A program made the translations under genes and the position numbers. Below, piece after piece: positions 47,917 through 60,300 of a stretch of DNA of 64,000 nucleotides; position 1 is the first letter of the stretch, and every line of letters starts with the position of its first letter. The notes below the pieces were generated by a model. The model ran no database searches. It had not been told where the DNA came from and worked only from the letters and a program-made list of their open reading frames with translations. This DNA is from Epichloe hybrida (lineage: Eukaryota > Ascomycota > Sordariomycetes > Hypocreales > Clavicipitaceae): the NCBI GenBank assembly GCA_019022495.1, contig JAFEKR010000006.1, positions 558,001 to 622,000 of the forward strand, in the 5' to 3' direction.

Positions 47917-48398
47917 CGTCAACCCGCAAAGTGCCCCAAACGCGTCCAATGCCTGGATCACAGGATATGGTTGCCATGAATCGGCATATTTCTCCGCCCA
48001 ACAAGTTTTCATGACATTGCGCATCGTAAGAGCATTTGCTCCTTTGCCATGGCCACCAGCCACAACTGCATGTCAAAATGCTAATCCATCATCTTGACTG
48101 AAAAGGGGCAGCGCAGCTTTGCTCGGAGAGGCTAGACTCCGATAGAGTGCCAAAGCCAAACTTGCTACGCTCCTGCAGCTCGTTGCCGCAAAACCTTGGG
48201 AAAGCCACTTCATCATGCTCATATAAAGAATATGCCCCTTTGCACTTGCCAACTTTGTCCGTCAAACTTCCCTGTTTGTGCGTTCATGTCGGATTTCGCG
48301 ACTTTGCTCTTTACATAGATATTGCCTTCACTATCATCATCACTGGGCACCTGGTTCCGGTGCCTCTCTTTCAGCATACCAAATACATCTTCATCATC
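47052..48398. other. Divergent interval, acyl-CoA dehydrogenase / sugar transporter
   Basis: Shared upstream region of two metabolic genes on opposite strands. It has three or four TGCTGCA-type heptamers at about 47283-47312 and a T homopolymer at about 47886-47914. No separate gene recognised. The open frame that extends upstream of the transporter start from 48147 lacks a better ATG. Confidence 0.5.
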
Positions 48399-50102
48399 AT
48401 GGCGCCTGGATTTCTGGGCAAGATGCGGAAGAGCTCTGCGGCAGGCTCTGCCTCGGGGACGGACGAGAAGAGTCGCAGGCGTCACAGCGATAAGAAGACA
48501 GCTGATGCATTGACTACGGTCATCCAAGTTCCGAGTGTCACTACCGGCGACATGTTTGGCAGTGATGAGGTGGCCAGGGCAGCGAACCAACACGAGCAAA
48601 GCATGTCGATGAGATATACCGTCAAGTATTACCATGTCGCCATGATCTGGGCAGCATTGATGGCGGCGCCCATCATCATGGAAGGCTACGAAACGGCACT
48701 CGTTCCCAATTTCTTCTCCTACGAGGCTTTCAAGAAGAAGTTTGGCCAGATGGCCCCGGGCCAGACCGAGTACACTATACCAACCGCATGGCAATCGGGA
48801 ATCACCATCGCAGCTGCCGGTGGTCAGCTGATTGGGCTTTGGCTCGCTCCTCGTGTGGTCAACCGTATGGGGTATCGCATCTGCAGCACTGCCGGGTTCG
48901 TGTGTGCCGGGCTTTGTCTCATGCCTGGCTTCTGGTCAATGAATACCGGAAAACCTTTGGCTGTATTCCTCGCCGGCGAACTTCTTCTGGGAATACCTTG
49001 GGGATTGTTCCAGGGCATCACTCTGCCCTACGTATCTGATATCACCCCGCTTCAACTCCGAGCACCCGCGACGACCATGATCAATGTATTTTGGCTGGTC
49101 GGGCAGCTCGTATCGGCTGGTGTCTTGAGGGGAACCAGGGAGATCAAGAATGAAGAATGGAGCATCAAAGCCCCCATGCTTGTGCAATATGGCTGGCTGC
49201 TTCCGCTGCTCTTCGCTGCATTCATGGCGCCCGAGAGTCCTCTATATCTGACCCGAAATAATCAAGACGAACAGGCGAAGAGGGTTCTCCGACGCCTCAA
49301 CCGCGATCCCCTGTTTGATGCTGACGGTGCGCTGTCCGTTATGAGAGCTGTCAACGCCCACGAGAAAGAACAATCCGAGCAAATGGGGCTACTGGGGTGC
49401 TTCAAAGGGATCAACCTTCGGCGAACGGAGATCGCTGTCATGGTTTATGTCACACAGCAATGGGTAGGGACACCTCTCATATTCTACTCGGTCAAGCTTT
49501 TACAGAAAGGCGGGTTGTCTGAGGAACACGCCCTTTGTGTCACCATTGGGATGTATGCTCTGTGCATCTTGTCGACACTCTCCTCCATGTTGGTGATGCG
49601 TCGTGTTGGGCGACGGACTCTGTGGCTTGGCGGACTGCTGTTCGAAATCACCTGTCTCGCCACAATTGGTAGCCTTTCCTTCTTCTGCCAAGACGGGCCC
49701 AAAGCCATCTCATGGACCATTGCTGCCTTCTTGATTCTCTTCGCCGTGGTGTACAATTTTACGATTGGACCCGTATGCTACACGATTGTTGCAGAGACAC
49801 CAGCTACCCGAACCAAGGCTGCAACCAACTCGATTGCTCGCGGGACCTACATTGTATTGGCGATTGCCAACCTCTTCCTCGTTCCGAACTTGCTGGAGAA
49901 CAAGCCTGTGGGATGGGGTCTTGGAGCTCGAGCTGCCCTGGTCTGGGCCGGTACAGCTGCCGTTTGCCTGGTATGGGCCTGGTTCCGTTTACCGGAGATG
50001 AAGGATCGTACACCCGCCGAGATTGATCTCCTGTTTGAGAACAAGATTGCAGCTCGACATTGGCGCAAGGCTGTAGTCTGGAGGGACTACGAACTGACGT
50101 GA
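48399..50102 (+). CDS. MFS sugar transporter (hexose/alpha-glucoside permease type)
   Basis: Single exon, 567 residues from ATG 48399 (ATCATCATGGC). A polar N-terminal tail of about 85 residues precedes twelve membrane segments. Family marks: EGYETALVPNFF in helix 1, the loop-2 motif APRVVNRMGYR, GIPWGLFQGITLPYVSDITP, a central PESPLYL in place of the common PESPRW, GFEW-like and R-x-G-R-R (MRRVGRRTLWLGG), and VYNFTIGPVCYTIVAETPATRTK. These fit the fungal maltose/alpha-glucoside branch of sugar porters at the plasma membrane. Substrate is not determined by sequence alone. Its divergent neighbour is an acyl-CoA dehydrogenase, and a Zn2Cys6 regulator lies 1 kb downstream on the other strand; joint regulation is possible but unsupported. 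Confidence 0.88.
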   Translation: MAPGFLGKMRKSSAAGSASGTDEKSRRRHSDKKTADALTTVIQVPSVTTGDMFGSDEVARAANQHEQSMSMRYTVKYYHVAMIWAALMAAPIIMEGYETALVPNFFSYEAFKKKFGQMAPGQTEYTIPTAWQSGITIAAAGGQLIGLWLAPRVVNRMGYRICSTAGFVCAGLCLMPGFWSMNTGKPLAVFLAGELLLGIPWGLFQGITLPYVSDITPLQLRAPATTMINVFWLVGQLVSAGVLRGTREIKNEEWSIKAPMLVQYGWLLPLLFAAFMAPESPLYLTRNNQDEQAKRVLRRLNRDPLFDADGALSVMRAVNAHEKEQSEQMGLLGCFKGINLRRTEIAVMVYVTQQWVGTPLIFYSVKLLQKGGLSEEHALCVTIGMYALCILSTLSSMLVMRRVGRRTLWLGGLLFEITCLATIGSLSFFCQDGPKAISWTIAAFLILFAVVYNFTIGPVCYTIVAETPATRTKAATNSIARGTYIVLAIANLFLVPNLLENKPVGWGLGARAALVWAGTAAVCLVWAWFRLPEMKDRTPAEIDLLFENKIAARHWRKAVVWRDYELT

Positions 50103-51112
50103 AGAATGGTTGCCACGAGTCTGAAGGCGCAAGGAAAATAGGAATGTCTTGCTTGGAACTAGATGTGAAGAAGAGTGGAGAGGGGGGATGGGTCGGGGTC
50201 TGCAGGAGATTCTGGTACGCAAAAGGCAGAAGGGCTAAGGGGGGAAAGAAGGGGAAAAAAACAACAACAGAAAATAACCAAAAAGAGTCAGTAGCGCAAA
50301 CATGAATTGATTTTATTAGTAAGCTTGTGAGGGTGTTGTTTGGTCAGAAGGCGGTTCGTATATATGTGATTCAATAATGTCGTGCTGCCTCATCTACGCA
50401 GCTTGAGCACAATCCAGGAAGCAATACGGTGTCCCAATAATAAAATACATGCTTATAAAAGACGTTGAGAATACATAGGTCGGCGGCACCATGGAGCCAC
50501 CCGCCGACATCCAAAGGCCGTTTGCAAACACAACGAGGGGGAATGAATATGACGAAGCTCGGAATCAAAGAGGCCATGAAGACAACGATCAGAGACTCGG
50601 CGGCCAGAAAATCTGAACGACGACGATGCAGGCGCAGTAGGAGGGAACTCTGAGCCAATGAGGTATGACGGACGGAGAAGAGGAGAGATGCCAATGAGAT
50701 TGGCGATGAAGGCTGCTACGTCCGTTGGGGAGGGGGGGGGGGGGGGGTTTTCCGCTCCATGCAGCAGAATATGCGGCTTCTGCAAGGCCGTAGGGCTGCA
50801 GCCATCTCCACCCATATCAGCTGCAAGAAGATGTGCCCCAGCTTCAAATCTTATGTAATTCCATAATGGGTACGGAGGAGTATCACGAGAGAAAAACAGG
50901 ATCCTCCCGCCCCCCCCCGCCCCCCCACACACACAAACATACGAAAAAAAGAAGAACTCGATATTCATGCTATACATGTATCTACATAGTCTGGCATTGT
51001 TTCCCCACTTCCCCTTAGCCTTATTTGGAGCCGGGTTTTTTTTTTTTCTTCATCAACCCTCATACATCATTTCTTCTTCAAAGGCAGCTTCGCGACCTAT
51101 TGAATCGCAAGT
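50103..51112. other. Convergent intergenic region
   Basis: 3' UTRs of the transporter (+) and Zn2Cys6 gene (-). G tract at about 50730-50747, C tracts at about 50910-50926, T tract at about 51037-51048. No gene recognised. Confidence 0.6.
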
Positions 51113-53427
51113 TTAGCTTAGCAGGTTAGGCATCGTCTCGGAATTCTCAATTTCGTTGATTATCGAGTCGTCGGTTGCAATGGTGTTGAGCATGTCTTCT
51201 GGAGATAGCCCTAACCAAAACTGTGAATTTGATCGTTGCTGCTTCTTGACTTTGTATATCTCCTGAGCAACCGCCTTGCTCACGAGCTCGGTCTGCCGCG
51301 CCCCAGACCTCAGATAACCGGTTTAGAGCTCCGATATTCAGGCGCACCTGTTGGCGGAGGTCATCGTCATCATGTGGTATGAAAAACAGAGCCCATCTAC
51401 TGAGATGAACAATCGACGAGAGCGTGATAACACAGGTGAAGAAATGGGTGTGAGAGAGAAGAGGCACTCGGTGCGTAATCATGGAACTGATGCTGTTGGC
51501 AGATTGTATAGTGTGCCTCGTGTGAGCATTGAACAAATCTCCAGACGGTATTGTCTGATGTGGCGCACAGGAATTGATGTCCCGTGTCGGCGAAGAATCG
51601 AGCCGCGAGTGTGGCTGATGTAGCATGATGGACGTAGCCTGGTTCATCATGTGAGCCTGGAACATCATCTCGTCCAGCTTTCCATTCTTTTGTAGAGCGT
51701 CTCTCTTCGATTGAGGAAGGTGAAGCCGCCAATTCGTGAGAAGAGTTTCAGTCTTCGTAAGATTCTCATCGTCTGGCCCGAGTATGGGGGGCGTTCTCAT
51801 GAGCTTTCCCAGATTGCGTGCGCAAAGAACTCGATAGGCAAAGGATGAGAACTCCCGGTCCTCTCCAGAGAAATCTTGGTCCTCGAGATCCTCCAAGTAA
51901 AGGGGAATAGAAATTCGCTTGGAAGAAAAGGAGAAAGTTAGTTCAATCCGTCTGGTCACGTTTTGGGCACAATCAAGTCATCATCTGTGCCCACTTACAG
52001 CTGCCAAATACTGCTCTTCTTCACATGGCAACGCAGCGCCAGCTGCTATGTCGAAAAGAAGAAAATTGGTAGCTCGGTGAACACCAGCAATCATTCCATC
52101 GATGACATAGAGGTCCCACCAAGTCCGGCGCCAACTTTCCTCCAATACGGGGATGCCACGTCCGTGGTTCGTCGCGAACTCCCTGGTATGAAGTCCTAGC
52201 TCGAGGGCCATAGCTTCCACGTCCTTGAGAATCGCTCTTGCCTTTTCCTGCTGGCAGTTGCCGTCGAGTCCCACGATCAACAACATCATGGCCTGGACCA
52301 AGAAACCATCTTGCGAACGTTGTTGATGATAAATAAGCCCAAGGGCTTCGTTGAAAAGTCTTTCTCGTTCTCCGACGCCAATGGCTAGAAATATTGAGCC
52401 GATCCATCTGATGGCTGAGAGCAACGGTTGTGTTGAGGGTTCCTTTGATACTTGCAAAAGAAATGGCTTGGGCAGAACAAAGGGATGAGACGCATGGAAG
52501 TGGTAGTAGAACGACTCTAAACACTTCTCCTCCAGAGCGAGAGCGGGGCTTCGTGAAGGCACCCTGTTGCCGACACCGTTGACGACCCAAGATGCTGGGT
52601 CGACTCCATTGATGGCACAGTAGGACTTGTAGAGCTCTGCATTACTTGGATGATGATGGGGAGCAAACTGAGCACCCGAGGGAGTGTGTGACGGAGTGTG
52701 CAACGGAGTGTGTAAGGGAGTGCGTAAGGGAGTGTGCGGGGCCACGTCCGGAGGTGCAAAGGAGCCTCCAACAATGCTGGGCATATTGGTTGATGAACCT
52801 GTTCGTGCACCAAGGAGCATCGGGCAATCTGATACACTCGAGGTCTCATCAGGAGGGGACGCAGCCTGCCTCTTGTTCGGATTCTGACTCGCTCCACGAC
52901 GTGGTCCTTTGTATCCTCTGCGTGAGGCAACGTACACGCATTCGCTCTGTGTACCGACGCAGCGAGCACAGGGTGTTTGGCCATCACACTTCAGGTGCTT
53001 ACTGCGCTATCGATAACAAATAAGGTTAGGAAAGCTGGCGTTGGCCACGCAGTAATAATGGTGATTGAGTACAGACCAGACAGGTTAGGCTCGACGACAT
53101 ACGTATAGAATGACATGATGAAAATGCCGGCAATACAACAAGAACGCGGGCAGAAAACAAGCGAGGATATGGAAAATAGAAGGACAGCAAAGAAAACTTT
53201 GTAAAGCTTACACAGGCTAAGCACGCTGCCGGCACAGTAGATTCTCTCGAACGTCCATCGCTGCTCGTCTCGGAGGTAGAGTTTTTATCAGCATCGGCGA
53301 CAGTAGCAGGGGTGTTACTCTGTGCTTGGGAGTTTGGCGATGAATCAGAAGACATGGAAACTGTGCGAGTCTGAAATGTAGAGCACAAGTCTGCATCAGA
53401 ATCTGGGATCGTGGGATCAATCGCCAT
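51113..53427 (-). CDS. Zn2Cys6 transcription factor with fungal_trans domain, C-terminus apparently frameshifted
   Basis: Exon 1 53427-53212, intron 53211-53007 (205 nt), exon 2 53006-51999, intron 51998-51918 (81 nt), exon 3 from 51917. The first intron falls inside the zinc cluster: CLAC is joined to RSKHLKCDGQTPCARC VGTQSEC, giving the full C-x2-C-x6-C-x5-C-x2-C-x6-C pattern at about 69-96. A linker with four HTPL-type repeats follows, then the fungal_trans regulatory domain (about 185-480: CLESFYYHFHASHPFVLP, RTWWDLYVIDGM). In exon 3 the conserved reading runs to LNIGALNRLSEVWGAA, and then the natural continuation (VAQEIYKVKKQQRSN..., stop at 51115-51113) is one base out of frame; the unshifted frame ends at 51147 in an unlikely basic tail. 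One extra base or two missing bases near 51290-51301 would explain it. Target genes are unknown. Confidence 0.82.
52682..52735 (-). repeat. In-frame 12-bp repeats encoding HTPL/RTPL/HTPS units
   Basis: Four or five 12-bp units inside exon 2 of the Zn2Cys6 gene, read as HTPL, RTPL, HTPL, HTPL, HTPS, HTPS. They lie in the linker between zinc cluster and regulatory domain; the repeated TP sites could be phosphorylated, and copy number may vary. Confidence 0.85.
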
Positions 53428-54509
53428 TCCAATAAAAAATCTTGATTATTGCAGGAACTGGCTCTCTGAAGTCGAGATTGGCGCAGAGAGGGAGCAGAGC
53501 AGAAATGGTCAGTGGTGCTCCGTACTTGGGGGGAAAAAAAAACTTAAAAATTGGTTACAAGACAAGCAACCCAGCAGAAGGAATCGGCCGACCGCAAAGC
53601 CACGTGTGAAGCGAGTCCTCTGTTCGGAATAGTTGAGTGGTGTCAAGAGTCAAGAAGGGGCGGACTGATGACAAACAACGCTGGACTGCAGATGCAGACG
53701 GGACGAGTCAGCCGATTGCCTCCCCAGGGGGGCGACTCAATTGGTCGACGTTTTGGTAACATCAACCAATGGCAAGATGCGGCGCTGTGTCCCAGGATCT
53801 CAGAAGTTGGAACGAACCAATCGCCTCTACGCCCCCCCGGCTTGTATCTGAGACTGCCCTGCCACACCTGCCACGCCCTGCCACGCCCTGCCACGCCCTG
53901 CCAACTGTCGGATTTCCAACCCACTGCCGAGCCGTCACACTTTATTACAGAGTGTGTACGGATCCGTACCAAACGAACAATTCAATGCGTTTGTCGAGCA
54001 ATGATTTGTTGAGAGAAACTGTTTCGCAACTTCGTCAAAAAGGGTTGTCTGCACCTTGTTCCCCTGTGAGCAGGTCCAAGTCGCGGTATTACATAGTTTG
54101 GCCTACGAATTATTACGGAGTAATGAGACTATGTAGAAGCTCGTCTCGGGACCCCTTGGGCTAAGGAACGGCCCGACAACGACCAAAAAACAACTCGCGG
54201 CTCGTTCGTCTGACTGACAAGTCATAATAGCACAATATTACATGTGCTGCAGGCGAGGGGATATCGCATCAGACCCAATGCAGGCAAACGGCGGCTCATC
54301 AACAAGGAATAGGCAGGCATACCGAGTACATATTATTAATTGCGTAATTGCGATGGAAACCAGCTGGAACCCAGCTGTTCCAGCTGTTCTCTGGACTTGT
54401 TTTCTCCGTCTGCCCCGCGGCCCCACATATACCCACACGCCACCGCCAAACCCCCCTCTCAAGTGGACTCAAAACTCATCAAATCGGTGACACCGTAATT
54501 AATGGGCGT
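53428..54509. other. Promoter side of the Zn2Cys6 gene up to the AT-rich block
   Basis: Normal base composition. Contains CACGTG at 53601, the decamer repeat, and one perfect TACGGAGTA at 54114-54122. No gene recognised. Confidence 0.55.
53871..53900. repeat. CCACGCCCTG decamer, 3 perfect copies
   Basis: Three perfect decamers preceded by an imperfect copy, 440-470 bases upstream of the Zn2Cys6 start. Confidence 0.9.
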
Positions 54510-55700
54510 GGGTAAAAGGCAACCCTGTTTTGTTAAATAGCAACCCTATTATGGCTAGCAGGTGGCTAAGACGCCTAATACTAGCTGCCTATAGTAATTT
54601 ACATAGTAAGTCTATACTAAGTGTCTAGACTATCTTATATTATTAACCTTGCCTCTTATACTTACCTTTAATTTTAATTAATATAATACTAATACTCCTA
54701 TAATATTAATAACTCCCCTAGGGTATTTTATAAAGTTATCTTTACCTTCTATTACTTAATACTAATGCCTTTATTATTATTAATATTATTCTCTCTATTA
54801 TCTAAAGGAGTATCTTTAAGTCTTATAGCTATTTAGGCATATACTTAAGGATACTTAGTACCTAGCTTATATAGGTTATTATTAAAGATATTAATAACCT
54901 CTTTTAAAGCTATTTATAATATTTAAATTATAGTAAGTGCTATTAAGGGCAGTGGTTAAAGGGTATTCTAGGTAGTATAAGTATTATTATCTTCCTTTAC
55001 CTAGGTACGCTTAAATTTAAAGGGCTTATAAGTTATACTTATAATAGGATTCTTCCTCTTTTCTAACCTAAGGGCTTCCTTTAGCTTACCTTTTACCTTT
55101 ATTACTAAGGGTTTAAATAGTCTTACCTAAGAGCCTATATCTAATAGTATAATAACACTATAATATTAGTGCTAATGCTTATTAATATTACTAAGTTTAA
55201 TAGGCTACCTTTCCTTAATATAATACTAAAGATAATACTAGTATAGTATACTATAATATAATAAGCTTATAAGGTAAGTATAGTGTTTTTATAAGCTTTT
55301 CTTTAGTAAGTTTTAGCTTCTTTATAGGCTTTAGTCCTAGGACCTTTTCTTTATTAACCATTAGCTATAATATAATATATAAAATTTTCTCTTAAATTAA
55401 GCTATAGTATAGCTACTATAATAGATTTAGTAGCTTATAAAATCTATAAGTTAAGGCTTATTAAGCTTAAGTAACCTAATTAGTCTAATAGTTTTATAAG
55501 CACTAAAAAACATAGCTTAAATTACCTATATTACTCTAAAGGGCTTGCTTTATTACTAAATTTAAGAATTTAATAATAGAGGTAATATAATAACTAAAGT
55601 AATAATATTAATTAACATAGTATAAGATAAGCTTCTCTTTAAATAGATTAATCTAGGTCTATAGCATATATTTAATAGCTTAATCTAGGAACTTACTAGG
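54510..55700 (-). pseudogene. RIP-degraded MULE transposase, C-terminal half (left of the insertion)
   Basis: Very AT-rich DNA without open frames. Read on the minus strand from 55700, it continues the transposase interrupted at 63549: INLFKEKLILYYVN, then YYYFSYYITSIIKFLNLVIKQ, which fits the Mutator-like (MULE) pattern KEKLVxxW...HFG...TTSxxE...xK. Further on, KPIKKLKLTKEKLIKTLYLP (minus, about 55345-55305) fits the terminal CTGxFxKxxGLPCxHK block with RIP-type replacements. Trp and Gln codons are replaced by stops. The left limit is placed at the abrupt composition change around 54510-54560, where GGGTAAAAGGCAACCCTG might be a terminal inverted repeat; that limit is a guess. Nothing is recognisable from 54560 to about 55200 apart from composition. 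Confidence 0.6.
55696..55700. repeat. Target-site duplication CTAGG, left copy
   Basis: Direct copy of the 5 bases that follow the 3' LTR; 5 bp is the usual duplication length for Ty3/Gypsy integrases. Confidence 0.8.
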
Positions 55701-55970
55701 TGTTAGGAGCGCAGAGGTCAAAGATAGGATGTTTATCGAAGCGGGTCTTCGGAGAACCTTCAGGCCATGCGGATAATAAAGAGGCTAGCTAGCTACAAGA
55801 TAGCTATGTGCTTATAGAGCAGGGTATTTATTAAAGATAGCGTATATTATTAGTGCTAGGTTAGAGATTAAAACCTTCACGCACCTACCCCTAGCTAGTA
55901 TCTATCTAGTAGTAACTATAATAGTCTTAGCTATTACTTTATTCTTAACCTTTTAGTGTAAGCTATAATA
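55701..55970 (+). repeat. 5' LTR, 270 bp
   Basis: Starts TGTTAGGAGCGCAG and ends at ...CTATAATA, aligning without gaps to 63279-63548. Its left third is the less mutated one (retains GCGGGTCTTCGG and CAGGCCATGCGG), while its right end is heavily C-to-T/G-to-A changed. Confidence 0.92.
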
Positions 55971-56459
55971 AATTAATCTCTCTTAACCTTTTTAAGGATA
56001 TAAACCATTAGCTAGATTATTATATAGCTAATACTCTAAAGATTTACTAGAAATACACTAGTACCTTATAATAATAAAGCTATAGATAATTAGGAAAATA
56101 GGGAACCCCTATAATCTAGAACTATAGATAATAAGGTATAATAAACACTACTTAATCCTAATTTAGGTAAAGGTATAGATAATATAACTAAAGAAAAAAG
56201 GGTATTATAGTAACGCTATAAGGTTATATAATCTAAGCTATATTGCCTTTAGAGGAGATAAGAGGTCTTATAGATAAAGGCATAAATTAGAGAGCTTAAG
56301 GTAAATCTAGGATTAGCTAGACCTTAAACTAGACCTATAATTACCCCTTAATTTAGACCTATAATTACCCCTTAAACATTAGCTATAATTCTACCTATAG
56401 TCTATAGTAATATAGTAGTAATTATATAGTAAGGTAGTCTTATTAAAATATAAATAAAA

Positions 56460-57240
56460 ATGCCTACGTATAAAGGGGAAATATATAAAAGCCTATAGAA
56501 TTTCTTAGTAGACTTAGATATACTATTTAAATTAGACTACTATACCTTTAAGGATAATGTAACTAAGGTAGCATATATAAGTAGCTGCCTAGCTAGTAAT
56601 ATAAAGTAATAGTAAATACGTTATATAGCTATAAATAAGTATGTAAATTATTTGTTAATTACCTAGGTAGATTTCCTAGAATAGTTAAAAACTAGAATAA
56701 TAGATATAGGTGTAAGACACTTAGAAGCAATAAGGTTATTACTAAATCTTAGGCAAAAGAATAGCTAATTATTTTAATCCTTTATATAAGCCTAGGATAA
56801 GGTAAAAGCTAAGTTACCTAAAGAAATCCCTATATATCTAAGAATTATAATCTTTTTAAATAGCTTAAATAATACTATAAGGAAGCAGATAATTAGTTAA
56901 GAGATTCTAATAACCTAGAGCTAACTATAAGGCTAGGGTAAGAAAGCAAAGGTTATAATAGGTTTAGGCTAAAATAATAAAAAAGGTTAGGACTTTAAAA
57001 GAAAGAGGTAATACTTTTATTTTATATTACCTATAAATAGGGCGTAGTAATAAAGCAAAGACTAAGGGAAAAGATTATCCCTAGTGTATTATAAATATAA
57101 AAAGCCTAGGCATACTATACTAACTTATTAGGCACTAGATTATTCTACCTATAAAAGTACTAAATATATAACTAAGAAGCATAGGGAAAGCAGTAATAAA
57201 GCTATGTCTTCTAATATAATACTAGTTTAATTAGCATAGA
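56460..57240 (+). pseudogene. gag remnant
   Basis: From ATG 56461 the plus strand reads MPTYKGEIYKSL-stop-NFLVDLDILFKLDYYTFKDN, resembling Ty3/Gypsy capsid N-termini (P.Y.G....L..FL..LE..F). Stops stand where Trp and Gln are expected. I could not find an intact zinc knuckle. Right limit approximate. Confidence 0.5.
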
Positions 57241-57329
57241 CCTAGGAATGCAATCTTACCGTGAAATACCCTGTAAATAATAGAATAAGAATATAGGTAT
57301 CTCTATAATAAGATAACTAGTAGTTAGCT

Positions 57330-60300
57330 ATGCAAGCGTTGTTTAATATAGGCATATAGTCTTTAATAATTTATCTAAAATTAGTGTTAAAAAAGGATTA
57401 GGAAAATATAATCTAATTAGATAGGATATTAGAGAGTGTAAGTAAAAAAGTGATTTTACATTAAGGAATTCTAAAAAAATTAGTTAAGATAAAAGATAGT
57501 ATAGGATTTGCAAAGGTCTGCTAAGTTAGCTACTTTATTACTAATATAGGTAAAGGGATAATTCTAGGTATAGACTAGATTAAAGAGTATTTACCTATGA
57601 TTATATATTAGGAGCATAAATACTAGAGATATTTAGTAATAATAGAATGTCTCTCCTTTACTTATAGTAAGCAGTAAGTATATAAAGAGAAAAAAATAGT
57701 AGTAGTTACTTTATTATTAGGAGTAATAAAGATTAGGCTAAGTGTTCTAGAAAACAAAAATCAAAAAGGAAAAGGAAAAGGCTAATTAAAGGACCTAGTA
57801 ATAATAGATATATAAATAAATAGTAAAGCAGCTATATAAATCCTTAAGTACGCTTATTTATAGCAAAAAAGCAAAGGTATTATAGTTATGCTAATTTTAG
57901 AAGACATAAGCAGCAAAGAAGCCACGTTAAATTAGGATAAGAGCACTAAGCGCCCTATACTAATAATCCTAGAAGAATATAGGGAGTTTATAGATATTTT
58001 TTCTAAAGAGTTAGTAAGTAAGCTTCCTAAACTAGGAGGTTACACTTATATAATTAAATTAGAAGAAAGGAAAACATTACCTTAGAGGCCTATATATAAT
58101 TTAGCTAAAAGGAAGCTAGAAGTTCTTAGAGAGTACCTTATAAGTGCGTAGCTTAATGGGTAGATTAGAAGATTAGTTAGCCTAGCTAGAGCCCTAATTT
58201 TATTTATTCTAAAGAAAGGAGGGAAATTAAGGCTTTATATGGATTATAGGGGCCTAAATAAGATTATAATTAAGAATAAGGCCCCTTTGCCCCTTATTGC
58301 TAAAATTCTTAATTAATTAGCAAGCGTAGTTATTTTTACAGTCCTAGATTTAAAAGATACGTACCACTAGCTATATATTCGCTTAGGTAATAAGTGGAAA
58401 ATAGCGTTCTATTATTAATATAGCTACTTTAAATATCTAGTAATGCTATTTAGACTAGTTAACACACTAGTGACTTTTTAGGAGTATATTAATAATACTC
58501 TTAAAGGACTTATTAATAAGACCTACATTATCTATCTAGATAATACGCTAATATATAGTAGTAAGGTTAAAGATTATACAAAGCACGTTAAATAAGTTTT
58601 ACATAGGTTTAGAGAGGCAAGTCTTTTTATTAACCTTAAGAAGTATTAATTTTTAGTTAAGGAAGTTAAATTTTTAGGCTTTAAGATATTAGAGAAAGGT
58701 ATTGTAATAGACCTAGCAAGAGTTAAAGCAATTATAACCTAGCTAATACCACGTAGCGTTTTTAATATTTAGTTATTTCTTAGTTTTACTAGATTTTACC
58801 ACTGTTTTATTAAATAGTATAGTAAAGTTATTATTTTATTAATAAATCGCCTTAGAGAGAATTAACTAGTAATATTTAAACTAGAACCCTGTAAGATAGT
58901 AGCGTTTAGAGAGCTTTAATAAAGATTTTAGGAAGCGCTAATTTTAGTGTATTTTAACTCACTTACGTATCTTAGAGTGAAGATAAATACATCTAGACAT
59001 GCAATTAGGGCTATACTCATAATGTTAGTGCTAGGTTACTAGCACCTAGTTACGTTTATATTAAGAAAGATAACTAATACTAAATTACAATATTTAATAC
59101 CTAATGGCGAATTATTAGCTATCTAAGAGGCTTTTCGCATATAGAGACACTATCTCGCTTATTTAGCTTATATAATTAAAGTTATTATAGATTATTTAAA
59201 CTATAAGTACCTTGCTACAAAGCCTAAGCTTACTAGTAGGTAGGTAACTACACTTAATAAGCTTTATCCTTTTAACTTTAAGATTATATATTATGTAAGG
59301 AAATTAAATCTTATTAACTTACTTTTAAGAAAACTAGATTTTATAAGTAAGGCAAGGAAAGAGAAAGTAGTAATTATATAACTTCCTACCTTTTTATCTA
59401 AATTTATAGATACTAAGAGATAGGAACACTATAGTAATATTATTAATACTATAGGCTCTATGAAAACATTACTTAATATAACTAATAGTTAGTTATAATA
59501 ACACTGTAATAATACTACTAATATCTAGGGTTTTAAAAAATCATAACTTAACTATATTCCTAAAGAACCTAATAATCTAGATAATCTTAGAAGAGATATA
59601 TTAGTAAGGTTATTTAATACTTTTTATACTTTAGTTAATAAGCGATAAGCTAGCTATAGTAATACTATTAGTACCTAGCGTATGCATTAGTTATTACTTA
59701 ATTGTTTTAATTTTCCTATTAGACTAGCTATTACTAATAGGGATAGACTAGTATAGGTTATTGCTAGTAAGTGGTGAGAGCGCCCCTTAAAAACATTACT
59801 TATCTATGTCCTTATAAGACTAAAAGCATTTATTAAACTAATTACTTATAGAGATATTATAGCTAGAATCTAATCTATTTAAAGAATCTCTTCTAAGTTT
59901 AACTCTAACTTTTTAGAAAAGAGCTTAGAATTAGAACCCCTAATTTAAGTCTTATTATATAAAGCATAGTAAGGTAATGACTTTACTATAGGTTAATTAA
60001 AGTTACTTAAAAGCAGCGATTTAGCTATGTCCTAGATATAGTTAATTAGACTCTCTAAGCTATTAATATTTAAGAATTATATTTTTATTCCTCTAGGTAT
60101 AAGAAAAGAAATTTTATTACTAACTTATAATAACCTTACTACTAGGCACTAAGGAGTAAGCAAAACTCTTCGTTAGATTACAAACTAATATTATTAGCTA
60201 ATAATAAAGAAAGATATAAAGGTGTATATTAGTACTTATATAAATTATTAGACTTTAAAACTAAGGCATCACAAACTATATAGTAAGCTAGCTATATTAC

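Noticed and set aside
45685..53427. A metabolic or secondary-metabolite gene cluster (acyl-CoA dehydrogenase, transporter, Zn2Cys6 factor)
   Set aside because: No backbone enzyme such as a PKS, NRPS or terpene synthase is present, and the neighbours are housekeeping-like. The adjacency alone is not evidence.
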